Below, piece after piece: positions 9,948 to 18,702 of a DNA stretch of 64,000 nt. A program made the translations under genes and the position numbers. Source of the stretch: an uncultured Verrucomicrobia subdivision 3 bacterium (GTDB lineage: Bacteria; Verrucomicrobiota; Verrucomicrobiia; Limisphaerales; UBA11358); assembly GCA_903850425.1 (NCBI GenBank), contig CAINLR010000131.1, positions 135,642 through 199,641 on the forward strand, in the 5' to 3' direction. Within the stretch, counting starts at the first letter, position 1. The number at the start of each line of letters is the position of its first letter. The notes beneath the pieces are model-generated. The model searched no databases. It saw only the letters and a list, made by a program, of their open reading frames with translations, and was not told the DNA's origin.

Positions 9948-11270
9948 ATGCACGAAGTGGAATCCACTGAAAAACCACCCGCCGCGCCGACGCCCAAAAC
10001 CGTCGAGGAACATCCGTATGCCGTGTTGAAGAACCCGGATTTCGTGCGCTATCTCATCGGCCGGTTTGTGGCGTCGCTCGGCCAGCAGATGCTCGTGGTG
10101 GCGATTGACTGGGAGCTTTACGAGCGCACGCATTCCGCGCTGCCATTGGCGTTCGTCGGCTTGTCGCTGATGATCCCGATGATTCTCTGCACGCTGCCCG
10201 CCGGGCATTGCGCGGACACCTTCAGCCGCAAAAAGATCATTCTCCTCGCGACGCTCGTGCTGATCCTCGCGAGCGTGGGCCTCACGCTGAGTTCCGCGCT
10301 GACCGCCCCCATCGCGTGGATTTACGTCTGTCTGGCGGTCATCGGCACGGCGCGGACGTTTCTCTGGCCGGCGAGCGCGGCGTTTGTGACGAGCCTGGTT
10401 TCGCGACATCAACTCGCCCGCGCGGTGACGTTTACCAGCGGCACATTTCAAATTTCCTCGGTCGCCGGCCCGGCCGCGTGCGGCCTGGTGATCATTCTGG
10501 CGCACCACACGGCGTGGGCGGTTTATGCGCTCAACACCCTGGCCTCGCTCATCTGTTTCGTGCTCGTCTGGCAGATCAAGCACGTTCACAAAATCAAAGC
10601 GCCCGAGCCGATGACCGTGCGCAGTCTGGTGGAAGGATTCCGGTTCGTGTTTGATAACAAACTCATTCTCGGCACGCTCACGCTGGATTTATTTGCGGTG
10701 CTGCTGGGCGGCGCGGTGACGTTGCTGCCGATTTATGCGAAGGATATTTTTCAGCGCGGCCCCGACGGCTTGAGCTGGCTGCGCGATGCGATGCCCATTG
10801 GCGCGGTGATTTGCGCGCTCATCATCGCGCATCGGCCGCCGCTGCAAAAAGCCGGACGCACCATGTTGTGGTGTGTGGCGATTTTTGGCGCAGCGACCAT
10901 CGGCCTGGGCTGCATCATCATTCCCACGGCCGGATGGTTTTGGCTCGCGTGCCTGCTGCTGGCGGTGGCGGGGGCAGTGGATCAAACCAGCGTGGTCGTG
11001 CGACAGACGCTGGTGCAAATCCTGACGCCGGACGAAAAACGCGGGCGCGTGTCGGCGGTGAACAGCCTGTTCATCGGCACCTCGAACGAACTGGGCGGCT
11101 TCCGTTCGGGCTTCGTGGCATTTCTCTTTACGACGCCCTCCTGCCTCGGGAACGCGGCGGCAACCGGCGCGATTGTGTCGGTGGTGAGTGGTGGCATCGG
11201 GACGATTCTGGTGGTGCTGGCGGTGGCGTGGATCTGGCCGGAGATCCGCAAATACGGCAAACTGGCATAG
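9948..11270 (+). CDS. MFS transporter (EntS/MFS_3-like)
   Basis: 440 residues with about twelve hydrophobic segments. The N-terminal RYLIGRFVASLGQQMLVVAI, and GHCADTFSRKKII as the loop 2-3 signature, resemble the EntS-type subgroup of the major facilitator superfamily. This group usually exports small molecules such as siderophores or drugs. No specific substrate can be assigned, and no siderophore genes lie beside it. It is divergent from dus across 120 bp. Confidence 0.8.
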   Translation: MHEVESTEKPPAAPTPKTVEEHPYAVLKNPDFVRYLIGRFVASLGQQMLVVAIDWELYERTHSALPLAFVGLSLMIPMILCTLPAGHCADTFSRKKIILLATLVLILASVGLTLSSALTAPIAWIYVCLAVIGTARTFLWPASAAFVTSLVSRHQLARAVTFTSGTFQISSVAGPAACGLVIILAHHTAWAVYALNTLASLICFVLVWQIKHVHKIKAPEPMTVRSLVEGFRFVFDNKLILGTLTLDLFAVLLGGAVTLLPIYAKDIFQRGPDGLSWLRDAMPIGAVICALIIAHRPPLQKAGRTMLWCVAIFGAATIGLGCIIIPTAGWFWLACLLLAVAGAVDQTSVVVRQTLVQILTPDEKRGRVSAVNSLFIGTSNELGGFRSGFVAFLFTTPSCLGNAAATGAIVSVVSGGIGTILVVLAVAWIWPEIRKYGKLA

Positions 11271-11475
11271 TTTGTGGAAGCGCCGGACGCGTCTGGCCAC
11301 GGCGCCGGGGCGCGGCGGTGTCGCCGACCAGCCGCAACAACTTTGCAACGATGAGCCGCTGAAATCCGCGCGCGACACCCGCAGCGTCAGGCACTGCGCG
11401 GGCAGCCACGGCCAAGTCACCGCTTGCAATTATCATGCATCGGGAGTAAAACGCATTGTCCGGTTGAAGTTTAAT

Positions 11476-11790
11476 ATGCACAACTTCACAAAATCTCCCA
11501 GCTTGGTGCTCGCCGTTTTACTGGCCGGAATGAGCTTCGGTTGTGCGACCTTCAAGGACCACAGCCTGACGGGCAACCTCTGGCAGGCAGACCCGACGGG
11601 TTCCAACCACGATTCCAAACCGGGCGATAAATACATCTACGGCCCCTTGGCCCGGGCGACGTTGACGCCTTTGGCCGTGGTCGGCGATGCGACTGTGGTC
11701 GGTGTGGCGATCGGGGCGGGGCTGGTGGTGGGATCCTTCGCCGAGGCTTGCCACGAAGGCGCGCGCAACGGAGGCCGGGTTTCTTATTAG
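11476..11790 (+). CDS. Small predicted lipoprotein
   Basis: 104 residues from the ATG at 11476. The N-terminus has a lipoprotein signal, with hydrophobic LVLAVLLAGMSFG ending at Cys23 as the lipid-bearing residue. The mature part is short and Gly/Ala-rich (VVGVAIGAGLVVGSF), which may form one membrane-associated segment. No known family is recognised. The upstream 205 bp (11271-11475) holds no gene that I can support. Confidence 0.6.
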   Translation: MHNFTKSPSLVLAVLLAGMSFGCATFKDHSLTGNLWQADPTGSNHDSKPGDKYIYGPLARATLTPLAVVGDATVVGVAIGAGLVVGSFAEACHEGARNGGRVSY

Positions 11791-11923
11791 CCATCCTGAC
11801 CGGAAGGCGGAGATCAACGCCGGCGGCCAACCGGCGCGGAAAAATGGCACCGCTGGGAAGCTCCGGGAGGATCGGCCGCTGAAACAATTTGACGCGGGCC
11901 GGATTCGGGTTTTTCATTCAGGC

Positions 11924-12511
11924 ATGAAACGAATTTCACTTTGGTTTTTGATCATCACGCTGGCCGGGTTCACCGCCCGCGCGCAGGACGCCGCCACGCA
12001 GCAGCAGTTGGACAAGCTGAGCGGGCAGTTCGAGGACTTGTCCCGCACCGTCGAGGTTCAACGCAAAAAGCTGGAGGCGCTGCAACGGGAAAACAGCGAA
12101 TTGCGCGACAAGGTCAACACGCCGCAGGTCAACGACTATGCCAACCACAGCGATTTGAAAGCGCTCGCGGAGAAGGTGCAGGAGATTGACCGCAAACGGC
12201 AGGAGGACCGGGAGTTGATTTTGAAGGAAATCGAAAAGCTCGCCCGCGCCGCCGCTGTCGCCCCGCCAACCCACAAGCCGACCACCACCGCCAAACCGCC
12301 GGTCGAGGATCCAGGCACCCCCGCCGTGCCGCTCACCGGCCACGACTATGTGGTCAAAGAAGGCGACACGCTGGGTCTGATTGTCAAAGCCTATCGCGAC
12401 GGGGGCGTGAAGGTGACCAAGGCGCAGGTCATCGCGGCGAATCCGAAGATGAACCCGAACGTGCTGATTCCCGGACGGAAGATTTTCATTCCCGACGCGA
12501 ACGCGAAATAA
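11924..12511 (+). CDS. Secreted coiled-coil protein with C-terminal LysM domain
   Basis: 195 residues from ATG 11924. A signal peptide (ISLWFLIITLAGFTARAQ) is followed by a coiled coil of about residues 22-105 (QLDKLSGQFEDLSR, KLEALQRENSELRDK), resembling YbgF/CpoB N-termini. A Pro/Thr linker comes next, then a LysM domain of about 50 residues (DYVVKEGDTLGLIVKAY to LIPGRKIFIPD). LysM binds peptidoglycan, so the protein probably sits in the periplasm on the wall. It starts 133 bp after the lipoprotein gene in the same direction. Confidence 0.75.
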   Translation: MKRISLWFLIITLAGFTARAQDAATQQQLDKLSGQFEDLSRTVEVQRKKLEALQRENSELRDKVNTPQVNDYANHSDLKALAEKVQEIDRKRQEDRELILKEIEKLARAAAVAPPTHKPTTTAKPPVEDPGTPAVPLTGHDYVVKEGDTLGLIVKAYRDGGVKVTKAQVIAANPKMNPNVLIPGRKIFIPDANAK

Positions 12512-12584
12512 GCGAAGTTGCCACGGCTCCTCCGAGCGTATTTGAAGCATGGGAACCGAACGCTCTGGCCCCCGGCAGGCATCC

Positions 12585-12977
12585 TTATTTAAAACACCGA
12601 TAAAAGGCCAAACCTGTGCGGAGGGCAAAGCTCCGACCCGGTTTCCATTTCAAAATAACTTTGCAACTTCCGTAAAGGACTACCGGAACAAGTAACGAAG
12701 CCAGGAGCTCTGAAAGGCACCATGTATCTGATCCGGCGGGGCCGAAGTTTACACCCGGAAACCACTCATTGAGACCGCATTTCCTGCCGCCCCACATGAC
12801 ACAAAATGCGACGGTAATGGCAATCAGCAACGCCAGCGCTGCGCAAGTATAGTCCCACAACTTCCAACTGATCGCGGCGAACAGGCTCTCGTTTTTGGTC
12901 AGTTTCTCATTATTCAAATACTCAAGCGCTGCGTTGCTGCAATCTGGCCCGAGTTTTTCCGGGTTCTCCGTGTTCAT
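12585..12977 (-). CDS. Hypothetical two-helix membrane protein
   Basis: 130 residues from the ATG at 12975-12977. There are two hydrophobic segments, about residues 45-63 (ALALLIAITVAFCVMWG) and 88-105 (LLASLLVPVVLYGSC), separated by a Gly/Trp-rich loop. No family is recognised. It may share a transcript with neither neighbour: the gap to uppP is 42 bp, but uppP lies upstream on the same strand, so read-through is possible. Confidence 0.5.
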   Translation of the reverse strand: MNTENPEKLGPDCSNAALEYLNNEKLTKNESLFAAISWKLWDYTCAALALLIAITVAFCVMWGGRKCGLNEWFPGVNFGPAGSDTWCLSELLASLLVPVVLYGSCKVILKWKPGRSFALRTGLAFYRCFK

Positions 12978-13019
12978 ATTGGGACTCTGTGTTGGGTGGC
13001 AATTACTGGCGAGGCTTGC

Positions 13020-13811
13020 TCACCGAAGCAGCACGAAGATGGCGATGGCCAGCGCGAGGCGATACCAGCCGAAGGCGTTGAACGTGTGCGTCTGCACATA
13101 GCGCAGCAGCCATTTCACGGCGATGAACGAAACGACGGCGGCCACGACGCTCGCCAAAATAATCAGGCTCCAGTTTTCCTTCGGCGCGGCCAGGTCGGGG
13201 TGATGCAAAGTTTTGAAAATCTTCCAGCCGCTGGCGGCCATCATGGTCGGAATGCCGACAAGAAAGGAAAATTCCGTCGCCGCCGGCCGGCTCAAGCCCA
13301 GCAGCAGCGACAGGATGATGGTGGTGCCGGAACGCGACGCGCCAGGGAAAACCGCCGCGACCAACTGGCCAAAACCCACGGCCAAAACCACCGCCCAGGT
13401 GATCTGCTCGGCGGGTTTTTTCCCGCGCACGAAAAATTCCGCGCCGAGAAAACCGAGGCCGCCGATGAGCAGCGCCCACGCGACCGGAGCGAGTTCCTCG
13501 GGCAGCTTGATTTTGAGATGGTCAATGACCAGTCCGCCCGCGCCGGTGATGCCGAAGGCGACAATAATCTTCAGCAGATAATCCTGCGTTTCTTTCTGGC
13601 CGAGTTCAAAGATGAATTTGTAAAGCCGCTGCGGAAACAGGGGCAGCACGGCCATCACCGCGCCACACTGGATGACGACATTGAACAGATCGGTCTGGTG
13701 CGAATGCAGAAATTTTTCCGCGATGAGCAGGTGTCCGGTGGAGGAAATCGGCAGGAATTCGGTAATTCCTTCAACAATTCCTAAAATGAGGGCAATGAGC
13801 CATTCGTGCAT
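13020..13811 (-). CDS. uppP: Undecaprenyl-diphosphatase
   Basis: 263 residues, polytopic membrane protein of the UppP/BacA family. The catalytic region GIVEGITEFLPISSTGHL is near the N-terminus and PGASRSGTT is the second conserved motif. It dephosphorylates undecaprenyl pyrophosphate to recycle the lipid carrier for peptidoglycan and O-antigen synthesis. The length is normal (about 260-275). Confidence 0.93.
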   Translation of the reverse strand: MHEWLIALILGIVEGITEFLPISSTGHLLIAEKFLHSHQTDLFNVVIQCGAVMAVLPLFPQRLYKFIFELGQKETQDYLLKIIVAFGITGAGGLVIDHLKIKLPEELAPVAWALLIGGLGFLGAEFFVRGKKPAEQITWAVVLAVGFGQLVAAVFPGASRSGTTIILSLLLGLSRPAATEFSFLVGIPTMMAASGWKIFKTLHHPDLAAPKENWSLIILASVVAAVVSFIAVKWLLRYVQTHTFNAFGWYRLALAIAIFVLLR

Positions 13812-13853
13812 GAATCATTAGGACGGCAAAACCCCGCGCCGGGCAAGCCGAAA

Positions 13854-14246
13854 TTATTTCTTTCCGCCCCAGAACGTTTTGTTTTCCCCGCTGCGCTGCT
13901 TGACCTTGAGTTGGCCCAGGATGGCGTGCCAGGAGATGTAAATCTTGTGCCACTGCGATTCGAGGCCGCGCAGCGCGCCTTCGCTCATCTCGGCGAGATA
14001 GCGCAAAGAGGGCGCATTGCCGATGAGCGTGTGGATTTCCTCGCGCGTGGGCGAGGCGACTTCGACGGACGCAAAAATCAGTTCCAGCTCCTGCACGATG
14101 ATGCTTTTGATTTCGAGAAAATGGTTCTCGTCGGCCGCGCCGAATTTCCGGGCGTGGGCGATGGTGATGAAATGATTGAACTGTTTCCAGCATTCGATGT
14201 GGGTCTCGATCTGGGTGACGAGCTGGTTGATATCCTTGGGCGTCAT
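13854..14246 (-). CDS. Hypothetical alpha-helical protein of the REC-DUF4388 operon
   Basis: 130 residues, soluble, largely helical (NQLVTQIETHIECWKQFNHF; IVQELELIFASVEVASPT). No known family recognised. The ATG overlaps the stop of the preceding small roadblock-like gene (ATGA at 14243-14246), so it belongs to the three-gene operon headed by the response regulator at 15618. The context suggests a signalling partner in the polarity/motility module opposite; this is inference. Confidence 0.6.
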   Translation of the reverse strand: MTPKDINQLVTQIETHIECWKQFNHFITIAHARKFGAADENHFLEIKSIIVQELELIFASVEVASPTREEIHTLIGNAPSLRYLAEMSEGALRGLESQWHKIYISWHAILGQLKVKQRSGENKTFWGGKK

Positions 14247-14563
14247 AGGCGTGAATAGTTGGGCTTGGGCAGCAAAGCGGTTTGCGGGAAAAGAAAAATG
14301 ATCGCGCCGCCGCGCAGTTCACGGGCGGTGATGTTGAGGCTGCCATAATGCAGGCTGACCTCGGCGAGCGGCATCTGCGCGGCCCGCGCCTCGCGAAATA
14401 GTTCCAGCACGTCGCGCGCAATGTCGCGCAGCAGGTTCTTGGGAAACGCCGAAGACACGGTCGAGGTGACGATGTGGCCGTGGCGGTCCACCGTGATGGT
14501 GCCGGTGGGCAGTTGCTGGACAGCGCCATGACGGCCGCCAAACATGTTTTTCAAGAATCCCAT
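14243..14563 (-). CDS. Small protein with a possible divergent roadblock/LC7 fold
   Basis: 106 residues from the ATG at 14561-14563. The start overlaps the end of the response regulator gene (stop at 14551) by 13 bp. The order strand (TITVDRHGHIVTS), long helix (LRDIARDVLELFREARAAQ), then strands (EVSLHYGSLNITA, GGAIIFLFPQ) resembles roadblock/LC7 domains, which dimerise and bind MglA-type GTPases. The sequence match is faint, so this is a fold-level guess. A longer reading to 14872 is antisense-like and rejected. Confidence 0.5.
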   Translation of the reverse strand: MGFLKNMFGGRHGAVQQLPTGTITVDRHGHIVTSTVSSAFPKNLLRDIARDVLELFREARAAQMPLAEVSLHYGSLNITARELRGGAIIFLFPQTALLPKPNYSRL

Positions 14564-15618
14564 GAGGCAACGAGTTTGCGGCTTTTTTCGGGCACGTTTT
14601 CGGTGATCTCCGTCGGCCAGCCCACCAGAAAAGCCCGGTCCCCGCGCGGCAACATCAGCACCTGACGTTCTAGATTTTGCCCGGCGACGTGCAGGAGCGG
14701 CCCGGCTTCGAGCCGGTCGCCCAGCCGGCGGGCAATCTCGGCGGCGCGGCGCGTCCACTGCGCGAGTTCCGCGCTGTGTTGCGTGCCGAGCGCTTCGGGT
14801 TCGCCCGGGCCGGCGGTCGGCACCACGATGACAAACTCCGCGCCCTCGCGCGTGAGCTGCGATAATTTCCACATGGTCTGGCGGTGGCTCGCGCTCTCGA
14901 TGGATTCGGCCCCGACTGGATTGGCCGCCTCATCCATCGTCTGCGCGGTTTCGAGCAGCAGGGCATTGACGGGTTTATGAATCGTGCGTTCGCGGTTTGG
15001 CTCGGCCGGCAGGTTTTCAAACGTGCCGGATTTCCAGCCGATCAACCGGAGAAAGGCCGCCTCGCCGCGCGCGCCGTCCACTTCCGCGTCAATCAATTCC
15101 CCTTCCCACATCCATAATTTCGCCACCAGCGGGCCGCGCGTGATCCGCAGCACCGTCGAGCCGCGCGAGAGACATTCCATCTGGATGATATCCATCAAGC
15201 TTTTGCTTTGGAGGCCGCGAAAACCGGCTTCATCGTCCCGGCCCAGCAGCGATTCGAGGCACTCGTTGAACAGCTTGGAATTGCGCTGCATCTCGGTCTT
15301 GAGCCAGAACAGATCCACGCCCAGCGCGTAGGCGCGGGACCGATAGCCCTCATCCTCCAGCCCGCTCAGCACAATGGTGCGCACGTCGGGAAACTGCCGG
15401 CGCACGATGGCCAGCATCTGCAAGCCATCAATGCGCGGCATCTTCAAATCGGAGATCAGTAGCCGGATCGGCTCGGTTTCGAGCAGCGCCAAGGCGCGTT
15501 TGGCCGTGTTAGCGGTGAGGACCTCGGGCTTGCTCGGCAGTTCCGCCAGCAAGTCACGACACAGCGCCAGCCAGTCCGCATCGTCATCCAGAATTAAAAT
15601 TTTATGCCGTTTTTCCAT
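14551..15618 (-). CDS. Response regulator with REC and DUF4388 domains
   Basis: 355 residues. A receiver domain occupies about 1-120, with acidic pocket DDD (11-13), phospho-acceptor Asp57 (LLISDLKMP) and a following VLSG. A DUF4388 (PatA-like) domain lies at about 132-225, containing LMDIIQMECLSRG and LWMWEGELIDAEV. The last 100 residues have a strand/helix order like roadblock/LC7. It has no DNA-binding domain, so output is probably by protein contact. It heads an operon with two small genes and is divergent from the MglA/PilT operon across 239 bp, which suggests joint control of polarity or motility. Confidence 0.8.
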   Translation of the reverse strand: MEKRHKILILDDDADWLALCRDLLAELPSKPEVLTANTAKRALALLETEPIRLLISDLKMPRIDGLQMLAIVRRQFPDVRTIVLSGLEDEGYRSRAYALGVDLFWLKTEMQRNSKLFNECLESLLGRDDEAGFRGLQSKSLMDIIQMECLSRGSTVLRITRGPLVAKLWMWEGELIDAEVDGARGEAAFLRLIGWKSGTFENLPAEPNRERTIHKPVNALLLETAQTMDEAANPVGAESIESASHRQTMWKLSQLTREGAEFVIVVPTAGPGEPEALGTQHSAELAQWTRRAAEIARRLGDRLEAGPLLHVAGQNLERQVLMLPRGDRAFLVGWPTEITENVPEKSRKLVASWDS

Positions 15619-15857
15619 TCAGGTTTGCATCGCCACCGCGCTCGTTAGTTTAGTTCTTGCCCTGGGTTAAGCAAGCCGCGTTCCCGCCGTAAATGGGGTT
15701 TCCCTCCGCAAATGGGACAATTTTGCCGGTGGCGAGTCCAACCGTGGGACAATCCCAGGGAATTTCAAGCGTAAATCCAACTCGATCAGCACATGGCGCG
15801 GTTGTTGCTAAAAACGCTTTGCCGGTGAGAGCGTCGGCATGCAACCCATAAAAAATC

Positions 15858-17576
15858 ATGGCAATCTCGGTCAAATCTAAATTCGCTGGTCTGTTGCGCG
15901 GGCTGCTGCGGCAGCTTGACGACCGCAAGCCGGAGCCAACCGCATCCGCCACGCCGTCAACCGCCCGGACGACGCCTCCGGTTTTGAACCCCGCCGCGCG
16001 CGGGGAAAACCCCGCCGCCCCGCTGCGTCCCGTCACGCCGGACGGCATCGAGTTGCCACTGGCTTCCGTTATCGCGGCGCTCCCGATTGATTTGCGGGCA
16101 AAATTGATAACGCCGCCCGTCGCCGGAATGACGATTTGTCTGCCGGCGGAAACGGTGATGAGCCAGCTCGCCTTCGGGGCGGTGAAGATTTCCTTCGGCG
16201 AACTCCGCCAGCTTGCGCCCGGAGTCTTTGCGAATTCCGGCGGCGAACACGACAACCGGCCCATCAGCCTGCCGCTGGCCGAAATCCTGTCGCGACTGAA
16301 TCCAGCTTTGCTCGCGCGGCGAGCCGGGCAAGCCATGCAGGTGGCGGAAGAAATTTCCGGGCCGTTCGATCGCCGTGGCCAGGGCATTACGTTCACGACG
16401 CACCCGCTCAAGGCCGCGCCCGCCGCACCGGTTCCGCCCGCGCCGGAACCCGCACCCGAGCCGGCGCGCCTGCCGGTGGTGCCGCCGGTTCAACCACTGG
16501 CGTTCAATCCGCCGCCGCCGCGCCCGGCCATGCCGCCGACGGTGCCGTTGACTTTTCCGCCGCGCCAGACCGCGCCCACCAGTTTCACTCCGCCGCCCAA
16601 GCCCGTGAGCAATGGCCACGGCAATGGCCACGGCAATGGCCATGCGGTCCCCCCGGGCGGAATCAAATTTACTGCGGCACCCGTTCCGTCGCCAGTCCCG
16701 CCGGCGACCCCGTCCGAGCCGGTGCCGCCCACGCCTTCGACCCTGACCTTTTTTGTCGCCCTGGGCGATCTGGCCGAAACCTGGCCGGAAGAATTGCGGG
16801 GTGAAATCACGCGTTCGAATCTGACCGGCGCCAGTGTGCCGCTGGCGGTGGCCACCGTGGAGCCCGGTTTGAAACGCGGTCGCGTGACGATGACCTGGAA
16901 ACAGCTCCGCACCTTGGCGCGGCCCAGTTCCGCGCCGTCGCCCAACGACGGACTGGAACTGGACTTGTCGTTGCGCGTGGTCGCGCCAGCCTTTTTGGAG
17001 GCGCAAAGAAATCTGGCGCGGTCCGCCCGGAAAGTGGCGGTATCGGCGGAGATCCCGAATTTGTTTTTCGGCTTTCCCCAGCCGGTGGCAGAACCGGTGG
17101 TCACGCCCGAGTTGCCTTTGCCGAACCGGCCGGAAGTCAAAGCGGCGGAAACCAATTTTTACGGGCACGCGGCGGAGAGCGAAACGGAATTGCGCCGCAA
17201 CGAAAATCCGGCGACCGATTTTCTGAGCCGGCAGGCGCATCCCAAAAACATCGTGGCGCGGGCGGCCGCCATGCCGGGCGTGGCGGGCGCGGTGGTGGCT
17301 TTGCCGGACGGTTTGCGCGTGGCGAGCGAAGTGCCGACCGACTTAAATGCCGACACGCTGGCGGCTTTTTTGCCGCAGATTTTCGAGCGGGTGAATCAGA
17401 GCACGCGGGAACTGCGGATGGGCGCGCTGAACAATGTCAGTTTCACCGTGGGCAGCGTGCCGTGGAAGATCTTCCGCGTCAGTTCGGTGTATTTCGCCGC
17501 GTTTGGTCGCGCCGGCGAAAACTTGCCAACCGCGCAACTGGCCGGCCTGGCGATGGAACTCGACCGCAAAAAATAA
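15858..17576 (+). CDS. Proline-rich scaffold with duplicated domain and C-terminal roadblock/LC7 domain
   Basis: 572 residues, no signal peptide. An uncharacterised domain of about 90 residues appears twice (about 64-154 and 297-385). Both copies share the pattern LP/WP-x-LR, a strand, then ISFGELRQLA or MTWKQLRTLA. Between them lies a Pro/Ala-rich linker (185-295) with a tandem Gly-His-Gly-Asn run encoded by a 12-bp repeat at 16609-16644. Residues about 465-560 look like a roadblock/LC7 domain (MPGVAGAVVALPDGLRVAS). It is the first gene of the operon with MglA, MglB-like and PilT genes. A role as adaptor between the GTPase and the pilus or envelope is inference. Confidence 0.7.
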   Translation: MAISVKSKFAGLLRGLLRQLDDRKPEPTASATPSTARTTPPVLNPAARGENPAAPLRPVTPDGIELPLASVIAALPIDLRAKLITPPVAGMTICLPAETVMSQLAFGAVKISFGELRQLAPGVFANSGGEHDNRPISLPLAEILSRLNPALLARRAGQAMQVAEEISGPFDRRGQGITFTTHPLKAAPAAPVPPAPEPAPEPARLPVVPPVQPLAFNPPPPRPAMPPTVPLTFPPRQTAPTSFTPPPKPVSNGHGNGHGNGHAVPPGGIKFTAAPVPSPVPPATPSEPVPPTPSTLTFFVALGDLAETWPEELRGEITRSNLTGASVPLAVATVEPGLKRGRVTMTWKQLRTLARPSSAPSPNDGLELDLSLRVVAPAFLEAQRNLARSARKVAVSAEIPNLFFGFPQPVAEPVVTPELPLPNRPEVKAAETNFYGHAAESETELRRNENPATDFLSRQAHPKNIVARAAAMPGVAGAVVALPDGLRVASEVPTDLNADTLAAFLPQIFERVNQSTRELRMGALNNVSFTVGSVPWKIFRVSSVYFAAFGRAGENLPTAQLAGLAMELDRKK

Positions 17577-17587
17577 CAAACAAAATT

Positions 17588-18202
17588 ATGGCTATCATTA
17601 ATCAAGCGACGAAGGAACTGCAGGTTAAAATCGTTTATTACGGCCCGGCGATGGGCGGCAAAACGACCAATCTCGTGCAGGTCCACGATCACGTCCAGAC
17701 CTCGCAGGGCAACAAGGGCAAGCTGGTTTCGCTGGCGACAAGTTCGGACCGCACCCTGTTCTTTGATTTTTTGCCGATCGAGGCGATGACGATCAAGGGG
17801 TTCAAAACCAAGTTCCAACTTTACACCGTGCCCGGCCAGGTGATTTACAACACCACGCGGCAACTCGTGCTGCGCGGCGTGGACGGCATCGTGTTCGTGG
17901 CTGATTCGCAATACGAAAAAATGCCGGAGAACGTGGAGAGCTTTCAGAATCTCGTGGACAACTTGAACACGCTGAAGCTGAACCTCGGGGAGATTCCGTA
18001 TGTCTTGCAATACAACAAGCGCGATCTGCCGAATGCGGCGCCGGTGGAATACTTGGAATTCCTGCTGAACAACCGCGAGGTGCAGGTGCCGTCCTTCAGC
18101 GCGACCGCTCACAAATGCGAGGGCGTGTTTGAGAGCTTGAACATGATCACGCGGATGTTGCTGCAAAAATACATCAGCCAGGCCACGCCCCAATACGCAT
18201 GA
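17588..18202 (+). CDS. mglA: MglA-type small GTPase
   Basis: 204 residues from ATG 17588, 11 bp after the scaffold gene. The Ras-like fold carries a P-loop GPAMGGKTT (19-27), a switch-II motif TVPGQ (80-84) in the form special to MglA proteins, and NKRD (143-146) for guanine recognition. MglA sets the leading pole in gliding and twitching bacteria and is switched off by its MglB GAP. The roadblock protein directly downstream is the expected MglB partner, and PilT follows. Confidence 0.92.
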   Translation: MAIINQATKELQVKIVYYGPAMGGKTTNLVQVHDHVQTSQGNKGKLVSLATSSDRTLFFDFLPIEAMTIKGFKTKFQLYTVPGQVIYNTTRQLVLRGVDGIVFVADSQYEKMPENVESFQNLVDNLNTLKLNLGEIPYVLQYNKRDLPNAAPVEYLEFLLNNREVQVPSFSATAHKCEGVFESLNMITRMLLQKYISQATPQYA

Positions 18203-18203
18203 C

Positions 18204-18680
18204 ATGGCCACTCTGCCCCAACTGATCGAGGATGACATGCTCCGGGTGGACACGGTGCTGGCCGAGTTCGTGGTGCAGACCGATGCGATTGCCGCGCTGC
18301 TGATTGACAAGGGCGGTTTCCTCATTGCCAACCACGGTGAAGCCGGCGCCCTGGATTTCACGACCATCGCGGCGCTGGCCTCGGGCGCATTCATGGCCAA
18401 CCAGACGATCGCCGCGCTGGTGAATGAAAAGGATTTCAACAGCACTTATCAGCAGGGGGAAACGTTCAGCCTCTTCGTCATCAACGTGGATGAGAACTGC
18501 CTGCTGGTGGTGATTTTCAAATCGCAGACCGGCATTGGCGTGGTGAAATATTACGCGGGCAACGCCACCATCGGCCTGGCCCGCCAACTCGCGCTGGCAG
18601 CGGAACGCGCGCCCGGGAGCGGCTTTGACCTCTCCGAACTCAACGTGGCAAACCCACAGGAATTTTTCCGCAAAAAATAA
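18204..18680 (+). CDS. MglB-like roadblock/LC7 protein
   Basis: 158 residues. ATG begins two bases after the mglA stop codon starts to clear (one-base gap), so translation is coupled. The roadblock domain spans about 10-125: VQTDAIAALLIDKGGFLIAN, a helix, then FSLFVINVDENCLLVVIFKS and GVVKYYA. In Myxococcus and Thermus, MglB is a homodimer that stimulates GTP hydrolysis by MglA at the opposite pole. A similar pairing is expected here from gene order; the GAP activity itself is inference. Confidence 0.85.
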   Translation: MATLPQLIEDDMLRVDTVLAEFVVQTDAIAALLIDKGGFLIANHGEAGALDFTTIAALASGAFMANQTIAALVNEKDFNSTYQQGETFSLFVINVDENCLLVVIFKSQTGIGVVKYYAGNATIGLARQLALAAERAPGSGFDLSELNVANPQEFFRKK

Positions 18681-18702
18681 ACTGCAACCAAGGGAAGGGA
18701 CT

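Noticed and set aside
16609-16644. 12-bp tandem repeat considered as a CRISPR or other array
   Set aside because: Three contiguous copies without spacers, in frame, encoding Gly-His-Gly-Asn in a linker.
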